Shown here piece by piece: positions 10,787-20,638 of a stretch of 64,000 bases of DNA (the first letter of the stretch is position 1; every line of letters begins with the position of its first letter). Position numbers and translations under genes: made by a program. The notes beneath the pieces were generated by a model, which was given only the letters and a program-made list of their open reading frames with translations, made no database searches and had not been told where the DNA came from. Source of the DNA: Marsupella aquatica (Eukaryota > Marchantiophyta); assembly GCA_973895155.1 (NCBI GenBank), contig OZ316895.1, positions 2,976,001 to 3,040,000 of the forward strand, given 5' to 3'.

Positions 10787-11035
10787 TCAAAATATGACAT
10801 ATGGTGTAGGACATATATCCTTCCATACATGGTAAAACTCTTCATTTTCTTTAAATCAATGAATGCACATTGTATATTATCATATTGGTTTTGGTAATTA
10901 AACATCAAAATATGATACACTGTAAATCTTTTCATACCATGATAAACCTTGTTCTTTTCTTTAAATAAATGAGTGCACATCTTACATTACCACATTGATA
11001 TGTGATTACCAACAGGGCCACCTGGCACATGCATC
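10787..11035. repeat. Tandem duplication, ~125-bp unit
   Basis: Two diverged copies of a block beginning CATCAAAATATGA and ending in TTTCTTTAAATMAATGARTGCACAT, then ATTAYCAYATTG. A third, more diverged copy is recognisable at about 53627-53725. No gene is seen from 10174 to 11903. Confidence 0.5.
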
Positions 11036-11366
11036 TGGTTTGTTACATCTTGCCACGTGTCATGGTATCTGACAAATATTGTCGGGAAATCTCAAAGTAC
11101 ATTTCTGTATGTCACTTGCAAGGCTGATAAAGGTCTTGGACGAAGAGGCATAATGAGCTTTACACTTGGAGTAAATGGCATGGAGACTCTGAGCTTTACA
11201 CTTGGAGACATTTGCAAGACTTTGTCCTTGCTTCGGTTCTTTTGCTTTTGTTGTGGACTACGGTAGCCTTAGTTTCTTAGGGAAGAATACCGAAATTTAT
11301 GAAAGGGGAAATCAAAGTAAGATGAAGTGAAATCACAATTTTGTATCATATATTTTTCCTGTCTCC

Positions 11367-11460
11367 AATGAAGGGAAAGTAAAAGAAGGTCCAGAGAGGA
11401 CAAACACCAAACAAGATTAAAAAACAGCAGGTGCAGCCCTAAAAATAGAAACAGAAAAAA
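11367..11460 (+). repeat. Dispersed repeat, copy 2
   Basis: Same family and orientation as 9256-9340 (AGAGGACAAACACCAAACAA core). Confidence 0.5.
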
Positions 11461-12171
11461 GGAAAGGGGAATGTAGGTTTAGCTCTTTGGTATTTCTTGT
11501 TGTTCCCTTGTTTGCCTCCTTGTGGCATTACAGCTAGCTCAAGTTCTAGCAAGCTCAAGTTGGAACAATTTATTGTCCATCGGTGCTATTGTCCTTTGGC
11601 CACCTCGAGTAATTTCCTGTCCCACTTGCAGATTTAGTGAGTACACTATAAGTGGACCCTTAGCTCTAGGTGCATTTACTTTAGATGTGAAGATTAGTCC
11701 TTCCTTCTAGTGCCATGTTACCAAAATTTTCACTTTCTTTTATTCTTTTCCCTTTTGTTCAGCATTGCACTTCTTGTTTCTTTTGTGTCTGTCCTCTGAC
11801 TTTTATTTCGGACTTCCTTTGTTTATTCTTCATTGTACTTTGTCTGGCCCTTTATATATATATATATATACTTCTCACTGAGGGTACGAGTTTCGCTCTA
11901 CCATCTACTACTATAATAACGAATCCCGCCAGTTTTAGTCCTTTGTCCCGTCACAAAAATGAAAAAGGAGGGAACAAAGCTAAGCCATCAGATATTTTCT
12001 AGAATTATTTATGGCTCTTGGATTGAGTGAGATGGGAACCTAAAATTGGCTGTAAATTATAGTACAAGGTAGGTATGTAAGTTATAGTATAAGGTAGATA
12101 TAATATGTCATAGAGTACTTGCAGGCGTTACTATAGTTATTTTGTAGCTTGCGTATAATACTTTTTGGCAT

Positions 12172-12291
12172 GGAGCATTAAAGTGTAAGTATATTATTTT
12201 ATGGTCTATTAATTTAGAGTACATGTGGCATTATTGGAGCATTAAAGTGTAAGTATATTATTTTATGGTCTATTAATTTAGAGTACATTTG
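12172..12291. repeat. Tandem duplication, 64-bp unit
   Basis: GGAGCATTAAAGTGTAAGTA through TTAGAGTACATTTGGCA occurs twice back to back with minor changes. Confidence 0.75.
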
Positions 12292-13039
12292 GCATGGGGC
12301 ATGAAAGTGAAAAGATTTACTTGAGATAATGTTTTTGGTAGGGAGCGGACACTAAGGGGAAGAGAGTAGGTTGACATTATATTATTTTGGCTTTTGCTCT
12401 TAAAAAGGAGATTTAACTCTTTGGAAGTTAGTTAATTTTTAGTTATCTTGCATGGACCCCAATTTCTATTTTGCACAATGATATTTTTCACTCAACAAAA
12501 GTTTTTGTGTAATAATGTATTTTAACAATTATTATTTTTATTCAACGATTATCTTTTGCACCACGTACGATCTATTTCTCAACAACATCTTTAACCAAAC
12601 AACATCTATTATGCAACGCACGGGGATTGAAAGGATATCGAGAGAATGGTCATCTTTGCTAAACCCTAAAACACTAAACCTGAAACCGATAATATAACGT
12701 TGCTCCAATTTATAGTGGTCGCCATTCAAATGCATGGGCATTTTGGGTAAAAAAACAAAACAAAGAAAAAGACTCACTCCTTAGTTTCCTTGATTTTTTA
12801 TTTCATAACATCTTTCACACAACGATAGCTTGGGTGAAACAACACCATTTTTCTTTTAACATCTTTTACTTCACGATATCTTTGGCAAAATGACACATTT
12901 TTCTTAATAACATCTTTCACACAATGGTATGTTTGGCAAAACTACTTTTTTTTAAGACATCTTTTTACTTTGTGACATCTGTCACTTAACAACATCTTGG
13001 GCAACACGACATCTTATTTCTCAACAACATCTTTTGTGC

Positions 13040-13660
13040 AACGCACGGGTATTTTCCGTGAACGATGTCTTGGCCGACACAACGTTTTTTTCTCAACAAC
13101 ATCTTCGCCAACATGACAGTTTTTTCTCAACGACATCTTGGCCGACACAACGTCTTTTTTCTCAACGACTTCTTGGCCAACATGACATTTTTTTGCTCAA
13201 TGATCTCTTGGCCAACACGACATCTTTTTTTCTCAACGTCTTCTTGGCCGACATGACATCTTTTTTTCTCAATGACCTCTTGGGCGACAAGACATCTTTT
13301 TTCTCCACTACCTCTTGGTTGACACTACATATTTTCTTTCAACGACCTCTTGGCCAATACAACATCTTTTTTTCTCAACGACATCTTGACCAACACAACT
13401 TATTTTCTCTCAATGACCTCTTGGGCGACACGACATCTTTACTTTTAACAACCTCTTGGGCGCCACGACATTGTTTCTCTCAATGACCTCTTGGGCAACA
13501 CGACATCTTTTCTCTCCACAACCTCTTGGGTAACACGACATCTTTTCTCTCCACGGCCTCCTAGGCAACACTACATCTTTTTTCTCCACGACCTCTTGGC
13601 TGACACTACATCATTTTTTCTCAATGACATCTTGGCCGACACGACTTCTTTTGTGCAATG
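13040..13660. repeat. Minisatellite, ~36-bp units (CTTGGCCGACACGACATC)
   Basis: About seventeen imperfect units of ATCTTGGCCGACACGACATC plus TTTTTTCTCAACGAC. The 36-bp period keeps frames open and yields a spurious 12-residue repeat peptide (LxDxTSFFLNDL) in more than one frame. A counterpart array in reverse orientation lies at 49150-50450. Confidence 0.85.
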
Positions 13661-14239
13661 CACAATTGAGCTAGTTCACCTATAAATATTTTGGGACAAT
13701 TAAAAAGTTGGCGCTTTTGTGCAGTTCAACTGTCCAATTTTTAAGAAACCACGTGCCATGCAAAATATATACATATTTCATATTTTTTATTTTGATCAGA
13801 ATTTCACATAATATATTTGTACTCAAAAATAGAAAATAATTTTTATTGGATAATTATCTTTTATATAAAGTAAAGAAAGGTAAATTGGGGTTCAAGATTG
13901 GGGTTCAAAGTATAGTAAAATTCAGTGTCTTTTTTTGTGGTGACAATTTGCAATTGTCTTTCTGTCTCATTAGCCAGTGTTTCACCTAATCACAGGCCCC
14001 ATTAGCTAGAATCTAACGGTCAGCCTTGAATCTAGGGAAATCTGACCATCAGGAATGTAATTGAATAGGGAATATTTCAAGCATCTGCTCCATCACACTG
14101 TACATTTGCCACTCTGGCAAAAAAGTGAAATCCTTAAAAACCACGCTGGTAAAATTGTAGTGTTGCCTCATGGACGTAGTCTTTAAAAAGTGAACTACAT
14201 GTGTTTGGTATCGACTAGTTGTGTCTGTCTACTAGTTGT

Positions 14240-14583
14240 TGTTAGATATTGCTCTAGTCTTGTGACTCATGAGCTAACCACAGTTAGTCTAACTCGGGTT
14301 AGGACTTAGCTAATGTTAGCGGTAGTGTTGTTGTGTATATAGCCAGGGCTGATTCCAGACCCTGGTGGAACTTAGGCTCATTGTTACGGAGCTAGTTGAG
14401 AGATAGGGAGATCTTGTGTTGTGGATGCTTGGTATGGCCGGTCGGCCTAGAGTGCAGTAAAGCTCTTGTGTGTTCCCATGGACGTAGCCTCATGTGGAGG
14501 TGAACCACGTATCTCTCTGTGTCAACTATTGTGCGTTGGATGGTTCATGGGCTTGCCGTTACGAATGTCGTCTATGCTCAACA
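14240..14583 (+). repeat. Left LTR of Ty1/copia element
   Basis: It begins TGTTAGATATTGCTC and ends GCTCAACA (imperfect TGTT/AACA ends). It has a TATATAG box at 14336-14342 and is followed by the primer-binding site. It matches 46769-47111 with about nine differences by eye. The 5 bases to its left (GTTGT) do not equal those right of the other LTR (TTACA). Confidence 0.9.
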
Positions 14584-14585
14584 AG

Positions 14586-14597
14586 TGGTATCAGAGC
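14586..14597 (+). promoter_or_regulatory. Copia primer-binding site (initiator Met tRNA)
   Basis: TGGTATCAGAGC, the standard plant copia primer-binding site complementary to the 3' end of tRNA-iMet, two bases after the LTR end. Confidence 0.95.
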
Positions 14598-17500
14598 ATG
14601 CCTGGGAGGTGACGAGGTTTTTTCGTGACGGGTTTTCCAGGCTCGGGGGTCTCACTCCGCGAAAACAGCACATCACGTGTGAGAAAGTATAGGGTCCATT
14701 TATTAGATTATAGGAAAGACTTAAGAAGATTTGTGTAAGAACAATAGGGTCCAATTTATTCATAAACACACTTTAAAGAATGATAGGCTTTTTTTGGGGG
14801 GGGGGTCCACTTCCATGGAATGGGTTGAGGAAAGATAGGGTAATATGCTACAGGAAAAAAGAGTATACATGTGTCACTATGGGATTGGGCCACATGGCAC
14901 TCGTTTCAAATTAGGGGCTACTCAAATTAGCCAAGCTCAGTTCATTCCTTGCCTTGACATTGTCCATAAAGCATACTCATCCTGGAACATGAAAAGTTAT
15001 TTTGTCCTATGTAGGAGATAAAAAAGTTCCCTATGCAATGGGGCAAGGGGAGGGGTATCCAATGAGAGGGGTATCCAACCAATGCAGTGGGGGCAAGGGG
15101 AAGGGCTCGCGAAGGGCAAGAGGTCGACGAGAAGGGGCTGGCGCAGGTCAAAGGGCTGGCCAAGGGCGAAGGGCTAGGGAAGGGCTGGCCAAGGGATGGA
15201 AGGGCTTGCGAAGGGCTTGCGAAGGGCTGGCAAACGGCTGGAAGGGCTCGCGAAGGGCTGGGGTTTAGACGATCAAATCCGAGGGGGCAAAGGGCGGCTG
15301 CGGCTCTCGATCTGATGTCGCTGTCTCCATCGATAGAGGCTCATGATAGAGGCTCGCGAGCTTGGTGGACTGGACTTCATGCTCCTCGTTTGATTTGATG
15401 CTGCTCGTCTGATTTGATTTCGTCTTCACTCTCGATGCTGCTCGTCTGATTTGATTTCGTCTTCACTCTCGATGCTGCTCGTCTGATTTGATTTCGTCTT
15501 CACTCTCGATGCTGCTCGTCTGATTTGATCTCGCTGTCTGATCTCGCAAGCTGGGCTTGGGAGCTGGAGGCTGGGATCGATAGAGGCTCGCAAGCTTGGT
15601 GGCTGGAGCTTGGTGGCTGGAGCTTGGTGGAAGGTCGCTGTCTGATCTCACGAGCTGGAGGCTGGGAGCGATCGATAGAGGCTCCCGAGCTTGGTGGCTG
15701 CTGGCTTGGTGGCTAGAGCTTGGTGGACCATATAGCAATGTCGATAATTTTTTTTAAACTCCAAAGGGAGTGTTGCCTGCGCTGCTAACGGGAGTGTGGT
15801 CCAAAGCGAGTGTTGCGCAGCACCATGAGCTGTTGCGAGGGAGTCGAGGGAGCCGAGGATGGTGAGTGCTGAGTGTTCCACTCCTACACTACTGCCGGGA
15901 GCTATTGCTTTGTGAGGATTGCGAGGGAGGTGAAAGTTGTGCTGTGAGGGAGGCGAGCGAGGCGCTACGAGGGAGGCGAAAGCTACACTGTAAGGGAGGC
16001 TCTACAAGGGAGGCAAAAGCTGTGTTGTGAAGGAGGCGAGGGAGGCGCTACGAGGGAGGCGACAGAGGTGAGTGCTGCACTATGATCAAGGGAAGTGCTG
16101 CGCTGCAAAGGAGGTGAGTGCTGCGCTGTGAGGGAGGCAAGCTAGGGTCAGAGTGCTCCGCTGTGAGGGTTGCAAGTGCTGCGCTGCTTGCTCAAACAGA
16201 GTGCTGCTCTATCAACTCTGGTATGGGAGTGCTCTTCATTTCTTGCTTTGACAATCAGGCTTTCTATGGATTGAAGTCATGTTCCAAATCATAGGCTTAG
16301 TCAAGAGGAAGTAAGTTGCTTGCTTTGTTTGTGCTTCTCACTTTTTGCTGATTGAGATGAAGTGCTTTCAATCAGTTGCAGTTGGGCTGCGAGGTGGGCT
16401 ACAAGGTGGGCTACGATCGGGTTGGGAGTTGGGCTGCAATCTGGTTACTAGGCTGCGACCTGAGCTGGGCTGCATTGTGTTGCAATCTGTGAGTTGCATT
16501 GCCTGCAATCCGGTCCGGAGCTGAGCTACGCTGCTGCTGCAATCAAGTGCTCTTGGACTGCTGTTGCGATTGAGGCTGTTGGAGGATTGTTGCTGCGATT
16601 GAGGCTGGTGTTGCAATTGAGGCTGGTGCTGAACTGCTATGATTCAGAGCTATTGGTGAGAGACTGAGCTTCCCTTGTTGAGCTACGTTGCTACGTTGAG
16701 CTACATTACTTGACCTGGTACTTTGCGCTGCGAGGTGGGTTGCGATCGAGTTCAGAGTTGTGCTGCAATCTGGTTGAGCTGGGTGGGTTTCTATGGCAAC
16801 TGTGTCCCAAAATTGCAGGCTTAGTCAAGAGGAAGCTGCTCACTTTGTTTGTGCTACTCGCTGTGCTACTCGCTGAGGTGATTTCACTTTGAAGATGAAC
16901 TAAGTGCTATGAACCGGCTTATTGTAAACGGGATTGTAAAGGAGTTATGATCAAGCTCTAGTGAGCTCTCACAACAATGTTGTTGTTAATCAATGTTGCG
17001 CTGTAGCTAGATGCCATTGCTTGACGTTGTGCTTTCAGTTGCGTTTTCAGTTGCTGGGCTGCAATCAGGTTGAGAGGTGGGCTGCGCTGTACGGAGAAAC
17101 ATTGGGCTGCCTCTGGAAATCAGAAAATCAGCTAAGACAATTTCCAGGCCGGGAGATTTCCAGGGAGATTTCAACTACGTTCAGGTACGGTCATTTTTAG
17201 AACTCGCTCCAGAGCTTAGTCTTCAAGTGAGCAATAGTTCTAGCTCATAGTGGAATAGGATTGACAACTCTTGTTCTACTACAGGGTATCGTTGCAGACT
17301 AAGTGATTCATTTTTTAATTATTCATTGCTTATTGGAACCGAGGCTCAAACCAAAACTTGCTTTGTTTTCAGGCTCCTCTGGCTATTGGACTGCTGTTGA
17401 GTTGCTGAGGGCTAATAAAAGTGTCCCATTTTTTACACCTCAAAGTGAAATCAGGTATGACTTAGGGGACTCGAACATGTTTGCAACATTAATTGCATGC

Positions 17501-18113
17501 TTACTAGTCTGGACCAGGCTCTGGACACTACATCGAAACTTTTTTTTGCTTAGCTATCAATTTTGTAAGGACTAGGTCACACATCTCTGTGCGAAAGTGT
17601 GTTCATGTTGGGAAATTTTGACCAGAATTTGTTGTTGGATAGTTCTTATTGAATGATTCAGTTCACCCTCAAGTAGTTGCAGGGGTACAGGCAAAGCAAG
17701 GGGCTGTTGAGGAGCACCTATGTTTATGCTGCTGCAACCTCTGCTAAAATGTTGAGTTGAGGTATAGTACGGGACCTGTGCTGGTATTAAATTTTAGGTC
17801 TGTCATTTCCATCCATGACTTCAACCATTTCTAGTCGTGCAGAAGTTTATTTAGCTTCAAATGTAGTAGGAGAATTCTAATGTAGTCCATGAAGTTAATT
17901 TTGACATGTGGGCAATGTTGCTTCTATTCACCAGAGTTGATGTTGAGCTGCTGGGCGGATCAAACTCTTTTTGAAGTGTGGTGCCTGGAGATGTTGTGAG
18001 ATTCTTTAGGTTTGTCGAACGCAGAGGCAGTTGAGGTGTTGCCCCATTCTGATTACTTGTAGACATTGTTACTGGTAGACATTGTTAATTCATCATTTAC
18101 AAAAAACAGTGTA
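14598..18113. other. Repeat-rich stretch without a gene
   Basis: Contains GGAAGGGCTCGCGAAGGGCT-type repeats (15090-15270), 37-bp repeats (15397-15545), GCTTGGTGGCTGGA repeats (15580-15730), GAGGGAGGCGA repeats (15900-16150) and degenerate GGGCTGCGAGGTGGGCTA repeats (16370-17090). No convincing coding frame is seen. Confidence 0.6.
15397..15545. repeat. Tandem repeat, 37-bp unit, four copies
   Basis: GATGCTGCTCGTCTGATTTG starts at 15397, 15434, 15471 and 15508, exactly 37 bases apart; the unit then continues ATTTCGTCTTCACTCTC. Confidence 0.9.
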
Positions 18114-18512
18114 ATGGCTATATTGAAGATTACCCTAGAGGAGAATTATGAGAAGCTCCTTTTGCAGCATCCAGACGAATGCTGCTGGTGTGAATCCTGT
18201 GTCAAGTGCAGGGTTGGCAATGGCAATTTTGAATGGTTCCATTGCTTTTGCTTGAAAATGCGCGGAAGACTTGTTACTAGGACATACATGGCAAAGAACG
18301 GCAAAGTTGTCACACGCCGCTGGAAGTGCTCTTGTATAAGGCCAACCATTTGGCCTCAAAATGAGTGTCTTTTATGCAAGATTGTCATCCCGGACACGCT
18401 TGACATTGTAGTCCCTGATAGTATTCCACATATAACTGAGCTTGATATTGTAGCCCCAGATAGTATTCCAGATCAAGCTAAGGTTACAGCCCATGGATGC
18501 TTGACATTGTAG
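18114..18512 (+). CDS. Cys-rich PHD-like zinc finger ORF
   Basis: From the ATG at 18114 (MAILKITLEENYEK) the frame encodes ~132 residues. Cys spacing is zinc-finger-like: CCWCESCVKC, then WFHCFCL, then WKCSC and ECLLCK. The C-C...W-H-C...W-C-C order resembles a degenerate PHD or related treble-clef finger. The C-terminal third is a simple repeat (DIVVPDSIP / DIVAPDSIP), and the underlying DNA repeat TTGACATTGTAGTCCCTGAT recurs past the stop. It lies just outside the left inverted repeat of the neighbouring element. I do not recognise the family, and whether it is expressed is unknown. It may be a mobile-element remnant. Confidence 0.35.
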   Translation: MAILKITLEENYEKLLLQHPDECCWCESCVKCRVGNGNFEWFHCFCLKMRGRLVTRTYMAKNGKVVTRRWKCSCIRPTIWPQNECLLCKIVIPDTLDIVVPDSIPHITELDIVAPDSIPDQAKVTAHGCLTL

Positions 18513-18571
18513 TCCCTGATAGTACATGGATGCGTTGTTCATATATGACTAGGCCTTTGTTTGCAAGACTG

Positions 18572-18601
18572 CAATTATCACCCTATTCATTAAAACTGGA
18601 A
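18572..18601 (+). repeat. Left inverted repeat of the 12.8-kb element
   Basis: Begins CAATTATCAC and ends TATTCATTAAAACTGGAA. It matches the reverse complement of 31341-31370 at 28 of 30 positions. Confidence 0.7.
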
Positions 18602-18821
18602 TTTCTCTAGTCCAGAAGTTGACCTTCAAATTTCTTATTTTACCCCCAAAAGTTCTATAACTTGTTCCCCAAAAGCATACATTTTAGTGGCCAAATATAC
18701 ACTTTTTGAGGTCTAAAATTACAATTCTAATGCCCAAATTATTAATTAAATAATTCAGTTATCAATTATTAATACTTATTAACCGGTGATGTATTATAAA
18801 AGTAAAAACCTATTTTTACAG

Positions 18822-19167
18822 GGTCGAGACCACGTCTGCCCCAATGCAGGCTCTAGATGGTTTTGACCGGTTGTTGAATGTATATCAATTACTATGTAAA
18901 AATCTATGTCAAGATTATCTCGACCCAAATGTAGGGTCCACATAATTTTGACCCGTTGTTGAATCTATATCTCTAGCTATTCCCTTTGTAGAGGGTCTAG
19001 ACCCAAATAACCTTTTTCTGAGAACATATCTACAAGTAAATGAGGATCAACAGCATCTAGACTCAAATGGATACTACGCATAGCTTCACTCTTTTTTCGA
19101 GTAAGAATATGTATATGTACAACTCACATCGTAACTGTTCAGTGTAGGGTCGAGATAATCTAGACCC
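18822..19167. repeat. GGGTCTAGACCC-type degenerate repeats
   Basis: GGGTCGAGA, ATTATCTCGACCC, GGGTCTAGACCC and a near-palindrome at 19147-19167 (GGGTCGAGAT, A, ATCTAGACCC) downstream of the FCP1-like gene. TTTTGACC(C/G)GTTGTTGAAT occurs twice. They resemble decayed relatives of the 17-bp palindrome. Confidence 0.45.
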
Positions 19168-20434
19168 AAATCTCATGCTCCTCCACCCCGCAGAATTCAT
19201 TTGAGCAAGTAAACCTAGACCCTGACGGGTCATATTTCATATCGCGATTACAGAAATTGAGAGGCTTTCTATTCCAGAACTTTGTTGTGAGGTCCCTACA
19301 CCTCAAGACTTCCAAAACAAATCCCCGATGATTGTCTCTGTAGGGTCCTGTGTACTGATATCCAATTAATGTCTTTGCAAGGTCGTTGATCGCCTCCTCC
19401 GTCAATTCCTCCATTGGTGGTAATTGTTGCACTTCATTTTTGATATCCCAGGGAATTTCGTCCGCTGTAACATCCAAGACTGTATGGATAACATTGGGAA
19501 CCCATACCATACTACCCCACCTCTCCGACAACAGAGCATAAATGGCAGCCTGTTGATCCCTGTCCGATAAAACATTGATCATAGACCACTTTGGATGATT
19601 GATAAAAAGATAGTGCTGAAGATTGAAGGCATGATACAATTTCCTGAGCAGAGGCCATAGTATTTCTGGAAAGAATGTATCATCCGTGGAGTGATGCGAA
19701 AATGAGGAAGGAAACAACCCACAATTCTCTGGATTTGCAAACGCCTTCATTGGAGTGTCATCAAGAAGGAGTGTATTAGTTTCGTCGTATAATCCACCAT
19801 AACGTTTCCAAACAACCCTCAAATCCTTCAAAAGAATATTTGCCTTCCCATCGGTAATGTCAGGCCTCTGGATTCCAGTATCGAATGTATCTTCTTGAGT
19901 GAGAATAAACTTGAATTGCTCTCTCTCTTCTTGATTGAAGATCAAATGAATCATTTCATCTGTCCTGGGTTTCCTTGCACAAGTCCAAATGACAACATCA
20001 AATAATGAAAAAGCTGCGATTAAGAACTCATGAAGATGGGGTCGCTCAACATACATAAAGTTAAACCCTCCACGTCTCCCCCAGTGGACACCATTGACAC
20101 TTGTTGCACTACGGCGCGGTCCGGAACTTGGCGTTTTGACAGAATCCCAGCACATTTTGTTGAGGTCAAGAATCAATAGCTTTCGTCTGATCGGACCGTG
20201 AAGTGGAGGCAAGGGTCCTGCAAAGTACGAACACCAACGTTAGAATTGTGGGAGATAAAACAAAGGAATGCTCGAGACGATCTCGAGCATCACAAGTGAA
20301 TGAACAACAGTCAACATCATACCTGTTGTTTGTGGAAGGTCAGTAGTTGAAGAAATCTCAGGATATCTTCGGAGATTATTGTCGACGCACTCCACAATTG
20401 GTAAGGGCCCGCCTATTTCTGTGAAGGTAGACAT
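19160..20434 (-). CDS. FCP1/NIF-like HAD phosphatase, two exons
   Basis: Exon 1 is 20434-20323 (ATG, MSTFTEIGGPLPIVECVDNN). The intron is 20322-20218 (GTATGA...TTTGCAG). Exon 2 is 20217-19160. The phase closes as G|GA, giving ~389 residues. Exon 2 carries the FCP1-homology HAD core: LLILDLNKM (motif I), VVIWTCARKPRTDE (motif II Thr), a Lys in the ILLKDLRVVWKR region, and TLLLDDTPMKA (motif IV, both Asp present). The second Asp of the DxDx motif is Asn (D55-x-N57), as in plant NIF-like proteins of uncertain activity. FCP1-type enzymes dephosphorylate the RNA polymerase II CTD; this protein may be an inactive or altered version. The intron contains one 17-bp palindrome. No internal stop is seen. 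Confidence 0.7.
20271..20287 (-). repeat. 17-bp palindrome in the FCP1-like gene's intron
   Basis: CTCGAGACGATCTCGAG on the plus strand, inside intron 20218-20322. Confidence 0.9.
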
Positions 20435-20638
20435 AATAATTTAGACGGCTGAATTTCCGGACAGTTCAAACTAACTTGGGTTTCAACCTCACGTGCTGAA
20501 AGACCCAAATTCATCTAGAAGGTTATCTCCTAGTAGGTTTTGGATGTCCAAATTTATCCCTCCGGGAAGGGTCTCAACAAGAGCTGGCTCAGACCAAACT
20601 GGCACTAATTTAAACTTATCCATCCTATACTTTCTAGA

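Larger units (their letters stand above)
11904..13674 (+). mobile_element. Candidate non-autonomous Helitron carrying a minisatellite
   Basis: The 5' end reads A|TCTACTACTATAATAACG, closely resembling plant Helitron 5' termini. The 3' end reads TTGTGCA-A-TGCACAA hairpin, short spacer, CTAG|T at 13671-13674. Insertion between A and T without target duplication, a 3' hairpin just before CTAG, and absence of Rep/helicase coding all fit a non-autonomous Helitron. GTGCAACGCACGGG motifs inside (about 12613 and 13040) are internal copies of the same hairpin family. Boundaries are inferred from motifs only. Confidence 0.5.

Noticed and set aside
13034-13685. Open frames of up to 150 codons with a 12-residue repeat
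   Set aside because: They follow directly from the ~36-bp minisatellite, appear in more than one frame and on the inverted array too. No start context or domain.
14641-14656. 14-base match (CTCGGGGGTCTCAC) to the reverse strand near 37966
   Set aside because: It could mark the interrupted copia leader, but it is in inverted orientation and too short and G-rich to be meaningful alone.
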